From assembly GCA_036925085.1 (NCBI GenBank), contig JAUPFP010000003.1, positions 7,315,479 through 7,379,478 on the forward strand: 64,000 nucleotides of DNA. Direction: 5' to 3'. Below the pieces are notes generated by a model, which made no database searches, had not been told where the DNA came from, and saw only the letters and a list, made by a program, of their open reading frames with translations. A program made the translations under genes and the position numbers. This DNA comes from Brachycybe producta. Lineage: Eukaryota > Arthropoda > Diplopoda > Playtdesmida > Andrognathidae. This document shows, piece by piece, positions 10,200 through 21,944 of this stretch; position 1 is the stretch's first letter; the number at the start of each line of letters is the position of its first letter.

Positions 10200-10975
10200 G
10201 GGAAATCGGAGTAGATGCGGGGTTGGAGTTACACAGCCACTTAGTCGACGTCTCCTTATGGAGCGGAAGGCGGAGTTCCCCTGGCAACAGGAGAACAGGG
10301 TGAAAGTGTAGATGTGGATTCTCTGGAGGGAAGCATCGGGGATGATGTCCCCAAGGACCGACCTCTGTTGGGGGAATACGTCACGGTGCGGAGATGTGCA
10401 ACGAACAGTCTCCCTGGATAATCTCTATGGCAAGTCAGCGGTGAAGCCGAAGGCAATCTCAATGGGCATGGCGCTTGGCCCTGGCCGGTTGGACTAGGTG
10501 GTCAACTCCTGAGGGAGATGTTGGAAATTCAGGATGAGACTGCTAGGGCAGTCCAGGCCTATTTGACCAGGCTCTCTGAGCAGGAATAGGGGATAGATGG
10601 GCTACGGGATAGATGTCCTTCGGTTGGAAGAACGGCTGTCCCGGTCGGTAATTAAACCGAGGGTAAACCCTCAGTTCTCACTGTCACCCGTGCATTAAAG
10701 TGCATAGAGGGAGGCACCACAGGCGCAAGCCAGACTGGTACCTCCACGGGAAGAAACTGGGCCTTTTCTGGACAGATTTGGCCGGAGGGTTCCTCCTACA
10801 TCCGGACAGCAACCGAGGGTTCGCATGGCATTACCCTCGGAAGCTAAGTCCGAGTCTGACATTTTGAGGAACCGGAGCAGGGTTAGTGCTGCTGCTTGGA
10901 CGCCCACTCCAACGGTTCCTTAACCCGGTCCTCTCTTTTGCTCATTACGACGGCAGAGAGGATTTGGCACCTTTT
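10200..10975 (+). pseudogene. Gypsy B gag N-terminal remnant
   Basis: Three-frame translation recovers pieces matching the N-terminal half of copy A Gag (for example QDETARAVQAYLTRLSEQ, ARLVPPREE, GQQPRV, SAAAWTPTPTVP). Stops and shifts interrupt it. It ends in the start of the capsid domain (GREDLAPF) and passes directly into integrase at about 10975, so the junction marks a large internal deletion. Confidence 0.75.
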
Positions 10976-10979
10976 CGTA

Positions 10980-11774
10980 ATGGAAACCATCAAGCGGTAC
11001 CTTGATACCCTCAAGGAACAGCGTGATTGGTGGGATATACTGCTGCCTGCTGTGTGGGCTTATAACACAGCTGTCCAGGAGAGAACGCAGGTCTCTCCGT
11101 ATTAGTTGTATGGCTGTGAGCCTCAGATAGAGATTGATAATCTCCTTCTGTACGGTCCTATCCGCGACTTGCCTGACCAGCAAGCCATGGAGGAGCAGGC
11201 ACGTCAGCATTTGATGGCTGCTCAGAAAAGGCAAAAAGAGAGGTATGACTCTGGCCGAGTGCAGTCGCCTCTATATCCGCCTGGTGCTCAGGTGTGGATT
11301 AGAGACCAAGCTGGGAAGCTCAGCCAGGCAATGAAGTGGAACTTAGCCTATGAAGCTGAGACAGGTACGGTGGTCTCGCAGTATTCCGACCTGGTCTACG
11401 AAGTCGAATTCTAAGATGGTCGGAAGGTGCGAGACCTGTTTCATGTTGATAATTTGAAACCGTACAGACCCACCTACACCGTGAGAGAGGAATATGAACT
11501 TGGTGTCTCTGATGCCTCCTCCGATGCAGGCAGCGATGCTTCAGAGGCTTCGGCGGGGAGTAGTGTGACTCAAGTTCCAAAGACACCATCCGTTACTTTG
11601 CAAGAGTCTACCGACTCTGAGGCAGATAACTCCCTCCACCTCGGTACAATCTCGGTCCGCGGAGACCGAGGGTGTATGAGGTTAGTGGGTTTGACCCTCG
11701 AGTGGAGTTTCCCATGTTGTGGGGGACTCTCTGGAAGTCCCTACCTTGGTGGGAAAGAGCCGGTCATCCGCTAG
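10980..11774 (+). pseudogene. Gypsy B integrase C-terminal part
   Basis: From METIKRYLDTLKEQ through WAYNTAVQE, then after a TAG at 11103 the segment DLPDQQAMEEQARQHL, RYDSGRVQSP and the C-terminal SH3-like tail ending KVRDLFHVDNLKPYRP. The catalytic core is absent. A TAA at 11412-11414 lies where copies C and D read a Val codon. A Ser/Asp-rich tail follows to about 11640. Confidence 0.85.
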
Positions 11775-14700
11775 TTTGGGCAGACAGTTGGGAAAGGAGA
11801 CGGCCAGATGTTCTCGTGTTTGGGACCCACTGCGGATTTGGCAGAAACCAAGGGCGACCCACCACTGGATGTGTGGCTATGGGTCCGAGAAAATCGGCCC
11901 ATGGGCAAAGAAATCTGTTCATGAAATCCTCCAGAAAACCCTCCATTATCATCAATATACAGAGATTGTTGGTAATGGTCTTTTCCCACCAGTACCAGTC
12001 TTTGCATGGGATGATTTGCCATGTGTCTGCCCGAAAAAGGCAGATGACTGTAGAATCACCATGGTGACCTGGCATGAGGTGGCTAATCAAGGTTTAGCTG
12101 CTACTGCACGGTCATTAGCTGCTAAGATGGTGAATTTAGTGGCTGGGTGCCACATTGTTTATACAGTGGATAAACAAAGGAAGCTGGAAGCGAGAAAAAA
12201 CCGGGAGAGGTGGAAACCCCAAACAAAGTAACTCCCTGTAAGGGAATTTGTTTCTCCTGCCTGTTGGCAGTTATTTTTTATCTGTTAATGGTGTGTTATA
12301 CGGTCAATGACCATATACACACATGGTGGGAATGGTTTCACCACCATAAATGTTGTCATGGTGGTGTAACTGCTAAAGAAAGCCCTTTTCTGTCGGGTTC
12401 TGCCCGTCCGAGCACCGTGGCGCTTGGGGAGACCCAGGTTGAATGGTGTATGGATGGTGGGAGCCCAGAGCAGAGGGGATTTCACCATCCGAAGGCGGTG
12501 AATCATGGGTTTGACCATGATTTGCCGACTTTGGACGGTGAAATCGGCAATTCGCACGGTGAAAATTCGTGGAATGCCCTTCCCGACGGTGGGAACATGG
12601 GGAAAAGTGGTTTTCACTGTCCGAAGGTGGTGAATCATGGTTTTGACCGTGATTTACCGACTTTGGACGGTGGAAACAATAATTTGCATGGTGAAAATCT
12701 GTGGAATTCATTTTTTCACGGTGGTAAAATGTTTTTAACCATTTGTTCCGTTTGTTCAAGGTCCACCATGGTGGAAGAGAGGAGCAACTGTGAGAGCCGC
12801 CGGCGGTCCCCCTTCCTCACCCCGCTGCATCCAGGGGATGCAAGGCTGTTGGAGTCAGGGTCGAAGGGCTCCTCATTACTTGCAGGACAAGATGTGGCTG
12901 ATGCCGCCGCCTATCCAGTCGACTCCAACTGGTGTTGGAGCCTTCTGGGGCAGGTACCTGCAGTCTCCCTCCAGGGAAATGGCTGCTACCACCATTCAGT
13001 CAGTGGCGGCAGTAGTTTCTCTGGCTGGAAAGGCTGAAGAGGCGGGTTTGTATGGTGGGAAGGTGGCTACTGGTGTGGTAACCGCTAGTACCCCGGAACC
13101 CGAGTCTAAAACCATCCGCCACCTCCTAGACTGGTCTAGGATGATGGAGGATAGTGAGGATGTTTTTTTGGGGGCATCCTTGGTCATAGACGTGGAGATA
13201 GAGGTGGAAACCACCATGGATTCGGTGATCGATACCTCAAGACTGTGGAGGAGTCGTAACCACTTTTCAGAGGACTCTTCGGAGTCTGACGGGAGTAGTT
13301 CGACCTCCGTGGGTAAACCATCTAGTGCGGGATCCCACGGAGTTCTTCCTGCCAAATCAATGTCTTTGGAAGAAGACCGCTTGAATCGGTTGGATGAGAT
13401 GTGGTGTGCCATGGTCCAGGAAGGTGGTTTCCTGGTCGGTAACGGCCGATATTTATTCGGGGAGTTTCTTACCATGCATGTGAAGAAGGATGGCACCAAG
13501 CGGCATAAGAAGAAGTCCGGAGCCGCACAGATCACGGCACGAGCTAAGGCTCTTGCAGAGAGAGAGGCCTGGCTGAAAGTCCAAGAGGAGGAATTGAAGA
13601 AGTTCATGCCTGCTGTGGGTCTTCCAGCCGATACTCTCGCCCACTCAGATGGTTGTCCAGGTGCTGCTTGGCCGGGGAGTTCGGCTGCTGTGGCAGGTTC
13701 ACCTGAAGCAGCAGCTGAATGCCCCAGCTGGCAGTCGGATAATCCAAAAAGGGACCGGCGAGCAGAGAAGAAGGCTGCTCAGCCTCTGGTACCCGCTCCC
13801 GGTAAAATGGGTAAACCTGTGAGTGGTGGTGGTGGTTAGTGACAAAGATGGTCTCACCCTCACACCCCACCAGTGGCTGACAGTTTGCGAGGGAAGAAGG
13901 CCAGGTCCTCTGGTTGAGGCAAGGCCTTCCAATCTCGGAAGCATCTGAGCTTAGATGATAAGCTAAAGCTTCTTGTAGCTCAGGCAGTGAGCTTGCACCA
14001 GGCCATTGCATGTGGCCTGACTTCAAATGAACATCAGGAGTTTGAGCGCCGGGCAGGCCTCCCCTACAGGGAGCTTGAGCCCGGAGTCTGCTCAGCACAG
14101 GGGAACCTCCTGTCGGCCGTGGTGTTGCACCTATTGGGAGCGATGCAGGCTACCAGTGTGCCAGCCCATGGTGCGGTAGCCAAAGCTGTTAGTGGCAAGA
14201 TCCGGATGGCCAAGGACAGTTTGTCTCTGCACAACCAACCTCGGCCATCAGTTCGGCTGCGGGTGCTCCCACGAAGCAGAGTACAGCTGCGGCCGGAAAA
14301 TCTTCGAAAAAGAAGTCCGAGAAGGCGAAGGGGGCTAACCACCCGCCTACGTCTGACTGGCCCGGTAAGTCATCGGGGTCAGTTAAGTCTGACACAATGC
14401 ACAGTAAACCTTCCTTTCATGGGAAGAAAAAAAAAGGACAGTAAAAAGTCCAAGCGTGAGAGGGAGGAGAGTCCGACACCCTCCAGTAGTAAGCGCCAGG
14501 GAGCTGAACCTGAAGGCATTGTGGTGGAAAAGGAAGAGTCCCAGCATGCTAAGGCAAGCATGCCGGCCGGGAGTCAGCCGATCCATACCCGTCCCGTTGA
14601 GGCGGCGTGGAATGATTGTAGGTCAATGTGCGACATTTTGGTCGGCATGCCTCCATCTTCCCAGAAGGTGGATGCAGTCTCGAACCTCAGGGTTTGAGTG

Positions 14701-15313
14701 GTGGGAACCCTCTATTGTGTGACTTTGCCCTCACCTAGGGGTGAAGGAACCTCGATGGTAAGAGTCAGTGTTCCCCCAGTACATGACCCCCTGACCCCAG
14801 TGGGGTACACCCTTTTCTCCGGTCTATAGCGGTGGGGTATTTGATACCCTAGGACCAGAAATGTCAACCTCCCCTAGGCCTGAGGCCGAGGGACGGCATA
14901 TTGGTGCATTGCTCCTGTATTCAGATGCAGAGGTGTATCTGAATAACCGACTGGGTCTTTGGCAGGACCAGCTGGGAATGGAGGGTTGCCAATACCACGG
15001 CTACTACCGTCTGGATGAGCCACTTCCAGAGCCATGGATAGTGAGGCTACCACCATACAACATGTGCCATGTGGTGGCGTTTGGTTGTGGAGGTTTTCCT
15101 GTAGTAATGGTCATGAACCCTGTCCAGCAAACGTTCACAATTCTGGATGTCATGGGACTAGATGCCGGGATAGTTCGTATATCCCGGCGTGCAACCCCAT
15201 TTATCCAATGTTTGCTGGGATGCGACCTAGGTGAGCGACCAGGGTGCGAAACCGAGCCTGTGCTTGCCCTGGTGGACCTCCTAGCAAGTCGGATGCTTCA
15301 CAAGCGTCAATAA
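11672..15313 (+). pseudogene. Gypsy B third ORF (ORF3), function unknown
   Basis: It lies downstream of integrase where an env gene would sit. Pieces are 11672-12231, 12210-13037, 12790-13839 (349 codons), 13987-14697 and 14861-15313. Conserved with C and D are an acidic/Ser stretch (SSESDGSSSTS), a Lys-rich patch followed by a coiled-coil-like AEREAWLKVQEEELKKFM, a Lys/Arg/Ser-rich middle (KKKDSKKSKREREESPTPSS) and a C-terminal domain starting YLNNRLGLWQDQ with a hydrophobic core VVAFGCGGFPVVMV. One piece contains a single hydrophobic segment (SCLLAVIFYLLMVCY) not seen in C or D. No confident family match by eye. Confidence 0.6.
12483..12746 (+). repeat. Two 132-base in-frame tandem units inside ORF3 of Gypsy B
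   Basis: Units starting at 12483 and 12615 share CCGAAGGYGGTGAATCATGG and CCGACTTTGGACGGTG. The period of 132 bases equals 44 codons, and both units read as PKxVNHGFDxDLPTLDG. They are absent from the matching places in copies C and D. The base composition echoes the leader hairpin units. Confidence 0.7.
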
Positions 15314-15574
15314 CTCCAAGATATAGCTTTCGAGGAATTCCGAGCCTTGGAGGAAAACCGACTTAGAGGGATGGTTTTTGATCCCGGTTTTGGGTAGTGT
15401 AACACCCAAATGTGCCTGTGGTGGGCGCGTCAGTGGGCTGCGGAGTGGATGGGCTCCACTTTCGTGCTGTTGCCAGGGAAACCGTCTGGTAGCTAAGGAG
15501 GTCAGGTTCTGGGGAGCAATCCTGGCTGGCTCGACCAACCTGTTCCCGAGGCAGAACAGGAAAGTTGAGAAGAT

Positions 15575-16289
15575 TGTGGTAACCTGGTCTGCTCTATTTC
15601 AAATTTTTTGATGGAGCAGATGAACTCCCTATGGTGGTCTGCCAGACAGCTACAGTAATTTGTTAGGACAGATGCCATATTGGTGCCAGCAGACCTCTCT
15701 CCATTGAGTTCAATGGGTGAGAGGTCAGAATTGACCTCTGTCCTCTCCAGGAGGAGTTGCCTGGAGGTTTCAATGGTTTGGTCAACCATTGAATCTGAGC
15801 AGTGTGTTGTGGGCATGGAAAAGACCTGGCCTGTGAATGGAGACCTCCATTGTCTATCTTCTGAGATCTTTGTTTTGTTGGCCATTGGGCCTTTGTGTGA
15901 TTCATGGGGTCTTGGCTGGTAGAAGTTACCAGCCAAGGTGTGTGAATAAATACTGGGCACCATAATCCTGTGTAAGTGCAATAAATATATACATTTTTAT
16001 TTTTACTTATACTGTGTCTTGTCGGTCATTTTGGGGAGTTACCACGGGAGGGTGGGTTTGCGGTTGTGGGGAAACCTCACCATCTTCATCCGTCCTTTTT
16101 CGGCCGGTATCTCGTGTCGGCGTGGTATTTCATCGTGTCCGTAGAGAGAGGCTCTGTGCCGACATCACCCAGGTTTTAACCGTAGAGGTGGCTATGGGTG
16201 CGGTCCTGTACCTGTGTCAGAGCCTGGTGCCCAGTAAGTTTTGGTTTTTTATCTGGTGGGTATTGTGACGGTCCAGTCGGGATGTTACA
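15575..16289 (+). repeat. 3' LTR of Gypsy B
   Basis: 715 bases, TGTGGTAACC...GATGTTACA. A purine-rich tract (GGAAAGTTGAGAAGAT) immediately precedes it, as expected for plus-strand priming. It is followed by the target duplicate CGAC. Confidence 0.92.
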
Positions 16290-16293
16290 CGAC

Positions 16294-16619
16294 TGTGCTT
16301 TCATCATTGTTTGCAGCTCTACACCTCATCGATTTCTACAAGACAACAATCAGGTGCAAGCCTGAACTTTAAAACAGCAAGCAGTTCAATTCGATCTTCA
16401 GAGGTAAATTTATCGGACGAAAGTCTGACGACATACAGAAATAAAAGATACTCAAGAGTCTTTAACCAGACTAGTGAGGACGTAAATATGTATTATAATG
16501 GTTTAGTCCTTTCAGGCGAGATAAAATAAGTGACCAAGCCAATCACTTCAGAGACAAATGAAAACTCGCTTCGTATCCAAAATGAAGCAGATTCTATTGG
16601 GGGAAAAAGGTCTGTCACA
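16294..16619 (+). repeat. Family F LTR, right half
   Basis: It continues the LTR broken at 8996: GGACGAAAGTCTGA, GACTAGTGAGGAC, GCAGATTCTATTGG and terminal CTGTCACA correspond to the inverted LTRs at 45013 and 62716. Confidence 0.65.
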
Positions 16620-17170
16620 AAATATGATTTAGACCTGGCAAAAACTTTACTTCACAACACATAAAAATATCGTACGTAAAAAAATTCTAGAATCTAGCCA
16701 AAATTTGGGTATAGATTCTCTGATTTAAAAGTGAACTCTAGAATCTATGTAAAAACTGACATAGATTCACTGCTTTAAAAAGTGAACACAAAACCTAATA
16801 TAGAAAGTCGGATTCTCATTGAACTTTTTTTATTAGTTATTTTAAGGTTTTGGGCCCAATTGGAACAATCAAAAGATTGGTCTAATTGGCCAAAAACTGC
16901 TGGCTCAAACTTTTCACAAACAGGTGTGAAAAGCAATACATAAACAAAATCGAATTAAAAAACGATAAAAACCCATTGAAGGGGAAATTAATACAATGAG
17001 CAGAGGGTATGTGACTCACAAGGATCAACATGAACTCGAACCTGGGTCAATTGGTACACATAGTACCGAGTGGTCCAGACGCTAAACATGATACAGGCTA
17101 CAACCAAAGTAAAAACAGCATTTAAAATAATAATAATAAAACAGATAATATGTGAACCACTCGATTTCAA
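16620..17170 (-). repeat. LTR-like fragment related to family F
   Basis: Sequence with AAAGTCGGATTCTCA, ACCGAGTGGTCCAGA and flanking AT-rich stretches resembles the middle and far end of the LTR at 62716-63560 in the same orientation. Ends are not defined. Confidence 0.5.
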
Positions 17171-17408
17171 CTAACTGACCAGTGTAGTGTGCCACATGTG
17201 GAGGTTGGCGCCATAAACCTTGCATTTTTCTATGAAGTCCTCTTAAATGCATATTATTATACACTGCAACATACATGTAAATGCATAAACACGAGATATT
17301 ATATACATCTATGTAAAATATGCAATCCAAAATTACTAATTTTTATTTTTTTAAAAAGTAGGTGGCCGGCAAGATGTATGTGTATGTAGATGCATATGTA
17401 TGTATTTT

Positions 17409-17752
17409 TGAATGAGCAGACAAATTCCCTATGGTGGTCTGCATGACAGCTACAGTAGGCTATTGGGATGGACGCTATTTTGGTGCCAGCAGGCCTCTCA
17501 CCATGAAGTCTCTGCATGAGATGTCAGATGTGACCTCTGTCCCCTCCAGGTGGAGTTGCCTGGAGGTTTCCTGTGACCTGGTCAGCCACAAGATCTGGGC
17601 AGTGTGTTGTGGGCAGCTCAAGGAACTAGACCTGTCGGTGAAGGTCAGGTAGACCTCCACTGTCTGGTGTTTGGTCTTGTTTTTGTGCCTTTTGGCCTTT
17701 TGGCCTTGTTTTGTATAATTTATAGTGCCTGGCTGGTTGAGTTAACCAGCCC
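17409..17752 (+). repeat. Truncated LTR of A/B/D type
   Basis: It starts inside the LTR (GAATGAGCAGAC) about 35 bases after the expected beginning and stops after GTTAACCAGCC. It is closest to the LTR of copy D (shared GGCCTCTCACCATGAAGTCT). Confidence 0.8.
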
Positions 17753-17788
17753 CCCCAGACCCCCGAGCATCCGGTACGACCATCCCTT

Positions 17789-19062
17789 GTGGATGGGAGG
17801 ACTGATGAGGCTCGGAAAAGTAATGTCGGGCAACGACGGTTGCCTATACCGGAATTACAGAGCCGTGCTTATTTGCGTGGGGCACCACGTGTTCTGGTGT
17901 CGATGAACGATCGGCTGGTTGAGTCGATCGTCGACACCGGTGCCGAGGTATCGGTAATGAGCATGTCGGTGGCACAGGAGATGGGGTTACCGGTGCAGAA
18001 GGTTAGCCTTCCCTCATGCCTGACGGGCATGAGCGGGTACTCCATCAAGATAGAAGGAGTCATGTACGTGGACATGTCAATTCACGGGAGGTCCATCAGA
18101 TCCCATCTTCTCCTTATTGAGGGGAAGGAGAAGCCATAATAGGTGTTGACCTGGCTTCTCGGTTTGGGCTGATGGTGGACATCATGAGCCGAAAAATGTA
18201 TTTTCGGGAAGACATCTGGAATGCACATCCAGATGCTCTTCATGCCGCACTGGCCGATCAGGCTTTGCAGGGTACTTCGGTACAGCTTCCGAACTCGTTA
18301 GTGAAGGCGTTGGCGAAGCTTCACGATTCTGTGGAGCCTCTGCTACTCCCTCCCTACGGGATACCGGAAGAGATGCCTGCAGATCCTGGAAAGGTGGATG
18401 GGTGGGTCGACATTGTGTCGCCTGAACTCGCTGAGACCAGTTCTCCAATTAGGAGTGGGGATGTTTGTTCCCTGCGACTGTTGGAGAACGTATGGCTACC
18501 AGCTCATGAGCGGAAGGTGGTTTCCGTGAGCTTGGTAGAGCATGCTGGCCCTGGTCAGCTGCTTCTCGTAGAGCCCCATCGTAAAGCCTTAGGTGGCCGT
18601 GGTCTGTTGGCGGTGGCAGGAATTGCCGAAGCCACAGAACAAGGCACTTACGATATATGGCTTGAGAATGTTGCTGACATTCCCGTTGCCCTGGAAACAG
18701 GGGAGGGTGTCGCAACGGCTCAAGCTGTGGAGGCAGCCTTTGTGGTGGGACTGGACGGTCCATCAAAGTTGAGAGGGGGAGACCCCACTCATGGAGATGG
18801 CCGGCCATGGGGGCTTCCGCCTAAGTTGAGAGGGGCGACTGGTAAATGTCGCCGAGTCCTCAATGCGGAAGTGAAACCCACTCTTGAGGAGTGTCTTAAA
18901 ATCGGACCTAGTCTGAAGCCTGAAGAGGCGGCACAGCTTCGGGAGTTCCTACTGGAACGCCGTGATCATTTCGCGTTCGATTACACAGAGCTGGGGGAAA
19001 CCCCTCTCGTCGAACATACGATTGATACCGGTGGGTTACCTCCGGTGCGAGAAGGATTGTGA
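17789..19062 (+). pseudogene. Gypsy C protease and linker to RT
   Basis: The retropepsin active site VDTGAEVSVMS is present near 17928-17960, with a flap-like LTGMSGYSIKIEG. A TAA ends the first frame at 18139. The second part (18172-19062) carries the linker with ALETGEGVATAQAVEAAFVV and the approach to RT, ending at a TGA (19060) where copy D has a CGT Arg codon and a CGA-to-TGA change is likely. Unlike A and D, the codon after GKCR is CGA rather than a stop. Confidence 0.88.
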
Positions 19063-20388
19063 AGAACCGCTCCAGCGGCTCGTGCGATCGAGCGAGAAGA
19101 GGTAGCGAAAATGTTGGATGCAGGGGCAATCCAACCTTCGCATAGTCCTTACGCAAGCCCTATCTTACTTGTTCGCAAGAAGGATGGTGGCTTTCGTTTC
19201 TGTGTGGACTATCAGAGACTGAACGCCCAGACAAAGGCGGATCAGTACCCGCTACCTCGCATCGATGATGCCCTCGATTCGCTAGCCGGAGCAAAGTATT
19301 TTGCAACCCTTGACCTTGCTAGTGGTTACTGGCAGGTAAGGATGGCGGAGCCAGACATTGAGAAGACAACATTCATTTGCTCTCAAGGTCTGTTTGAGTT
19401 CCAAAAAATGCCTTTCGGACTCTGCAATGCTCCTGCCACTATGCAAAGAGCGTTAGACCTCTTGTTGGCGGGACACAAGTGGGAGAGCTGCTTGGTGTAC
19501 CTAGACGATATTATCGTCTTTGGGAGCACCTTTGAGCAGTTTCTCGAACGCTTGAGTACTGTCCTGAGACTGTTACGAGGGGCGGAGCTGAAACTCCAGC
19601 CGAAGAAGTGTTTCTTCGGATTTGACAAGGTCAAATATCTCGGTCACATAGTGAGTGCCGAGGGAGTTGCTCCGGACCCGGGACTCGTGAGAGCAGTCGA
19701 AGAGTTCAGCGTCCCTACAACGGTGACCGCCGTCCGAAGTTTTCTTGGACTGGCCGGCTACTACCGTAGGTTCATAAAGGACTTCGCCAAGGTCGCAAGA
19801 CCACTGCATGATCTGACCAGGAAGGATGCGTCCTTTGACTGGTCGGAGCAGTGTGGTCTAGCTTTTGAGCGGTTAAAGGCATTTTTAACCGAAGCACCGG
19901 TGCTCACCATGTATGATCCACGTGGTGAGGTGTTAATTCACACCGATGCTAGTGGGTACGGTCTAGGTGTCGTAGTATACCAGAAGCTACCTGAGGACAA
20001 GGCTCCTCGGGTTCTGGCCTACGCTAGCCGTCTCATGAAGGGACCGGAAACACGGTATAGTGTCACCGAGCAGGAATGCTTGGCGATCATGTTTGCCGTG
20101 GGTAAATTCCGACCTTACATCTTTAACCTGGACTTTGTGATCGTAACTGATTACCATGCGTTCTGTCATTTGCAGACTGCCAAAAACCTGCAGGGCAGGT
20201 TGGGGCGTTGGCAAATGCAGTTGCAGGAGTACCGGTATAAGATTCAGTTCAAGAAGGGGAAACTTCATGAGGATGCCGACTGTTTGAGTCGGTATCCGGT
20301 GAATGAAGTTGACGATCCTTCTTTGCCTGAACACGTCGAGGCTGACGTGGGTGAGGTAATTTACCGGGTCCGGTCTGAGGTGGATTAG
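19063..20388 (+). pseudogene. Gypsy C reverse transcriptase and RNase H, intact motifs
   Basis: A 425-codon open stretch is the best pol segment in the window. RT motifs: [47 protein letters not shown] and YLDDIIVFG near 19498. RNase H: Asp of IHTDASGYGLG, Glu of TEQECLAIM, Asp of VTDYHAFCHL and Asp of DADCLSRYP are all present. It ends at TAG (20386) in place of a Trp TGG found in copies A and D. These domains copy element RNA into DNA. Confidence 0.93.
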
Positions 20389-20391
20389 GTT

Positions 20392-21789
20392 ATGGAGCAG
20401 GCCAATGACAATTGGTGCTCCAAGGTGAAGCGTGAGCTCTACACCGACCCCAACTCGAACTTAAGGTTCAAGTTTGTGGTGGCAAACAAATTGTTGTATG
20501 CCATCAAATCCATACAGGATCGCAACAGAACTGTGTTGGTTGTGCCGAGGTCGTGTCAAGCCTTCTGCTTGCGGAAGTTGCACGATAGCTCCGAAGCTGG
20601 TCACTTCGGAGTGTACAAGACATACCAACGGTTGCGAACTCGTTTCTACTGGTTAGGTATGAAACGTGACACGGTGGAGTATGTTAAATCATGCTTGGTG
20701 TGTCAGAGAGTACGACAGTTCGCAAGAGCTCAAGGATTCTTGCAACCGATAGTTCCAGAGTACCCAGTTTATGCCTGGGGAATGGACTTCGTTGGGCCTT
20801 TTCCTGCATCCGTGGGTGGAGTCACCTATGTGTTGATCATGGTGGACTACTTCACCCGGTACGGCGTGGCGAAGGCAGTACGAAGGGCTACGGCCGCTTG
20901 TGTTGTCAAGTTCCTAAAAGATGAGATCTTGTTGGTGTATGGCACACCGACAACTCTCATCTCGGATCGTGGTTCCCAGTTCTGTAGCAAACTTTTGCGG
21001 AAGTTCAGGGAGCGCTATAATATAGCGCAGCACCACACGACGGCGTACCATCCGCAAGCTAATGGGCTTACGGAGCGTACGAATAAAACCATAATGGAGA
21101 CCATAAAGTGTTACCTTGATCCCCTCAAGGACCAATGTGATTGGTTTGAGAAGTTACGGCCCGCCGTGTGGGCCTACAACACTGCGGTGCAGGAGAGCAC
21201 GGAAGTGTCTCCGTACCAATTGTTGTTTGGCCGCAAACCTAGGTTGGAGATTGATAATCTCCTTCCTGTCGGTCCGAGCCGCGACTTGCCTGACCAGCAA
21301 GCCGTGGAGGAGCGTGCTCGTCAAAATTTGTCGGCCGCTCAGGCGAGGCAGAAGAGCCGGTATGATGCTGGCCGGGTGCAGCCACCCCTGTACCAACCTG
21401 GTATGAAGGTTTGGATGAGGGATATGGCTGGGAAACTCGGCCAAGCCAAGAAGTGAAACTTCGCGTACAAGGCTGAACTGGGTACGGTGGTCCGGCAGGT
21501 TTCCGACCTAGTCTATGAGATAGAGTTCGTAGATGGGTATTGTCGGAAGGTGCGGGACCGGTTTCATGTTGATAACCTGAAGCCGTACGTGTCCACATGT
21601 GGAGTTCGTGAGGAAGATGGCCTAGGTGGCTCTGACACCTCATCGAACTCCAGTGGGACCAGTGATGCTGAGTCCCAGGATGATAGGACGGTGGAGGACG
21701 ATAATGTTCCTCCGGGACCGTCCAGTCGGCCTGGCTTGGCTAGTGAGTCTACCGACTCTGAGGCAGAGGAAGCACCTCAGCCACGGTAA
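20392..21789 (+). pseudogene. Gypsy C integrase, one stop
   Basis: A 354-codon frame holds the HHCC domain (two His in LHDSSEAGHFG, CLVCQ), the DDE core (Asp of WGMDFVGPFP, Asp of ISDRGSQF, Glu of HPQANGLTERTN) and the following helical region. A TGA at 21454 replaces Trp of KKW, then the same frame continues (21487-21789) with the C-terminal KVRDRFHVDNLKPY and an acidic Ser-rich tail. Catalytic residues are all present; only the stop is lethal. It would insert the cDNA into the genome. Confidence 0.92.
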
Positions 21790-21944
21790 GGCCACCAGAG
21801 AGTGCCAGGACCCGTCAGGGACTCTATGAGCCCCTGCCCTGGTGGGAGAGATCGGGCCGATCCCTGGAGTGGGATGATGGCCTGGTTCGGAGAAATAAAA
21901 ACTGGGCACCCAGAGACCCCTGGACGGGACACCGCCTGTCTGTC

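Larger units (their letters stand above)
8997..16289 (+). mobile_element. Ty3/Gypsy copy B, complete ends, internally deleted
   Basis: Both LTRs (8997-9690 and 15575-16289) begin TGTGG and end TGTTACA, flanked by CGAC on each side (8993-8996 and 16290-16293), a typical 4-bp target duplication. The interior holds a primer site, a leader with degenerate hairpins, the N-terminal part of gag fused directly to mid-integrase, then ORF3 and a purine tract before the 3' LTR. The capsid, protease, RT, RNase H and integrase N-terminal regions are missing, so it could only have moved, if at all, with proteins from another copy before decaying. Confidence 0.93.

Noticed and set aside
16990-17170. tRNA or SINE promoter
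   Set aside because: Phrases like GAACTCGAACCTGGGTCAA resemble a B box, but no matching A box or cloverleaf could be built, and the segment aligns with an LTR.
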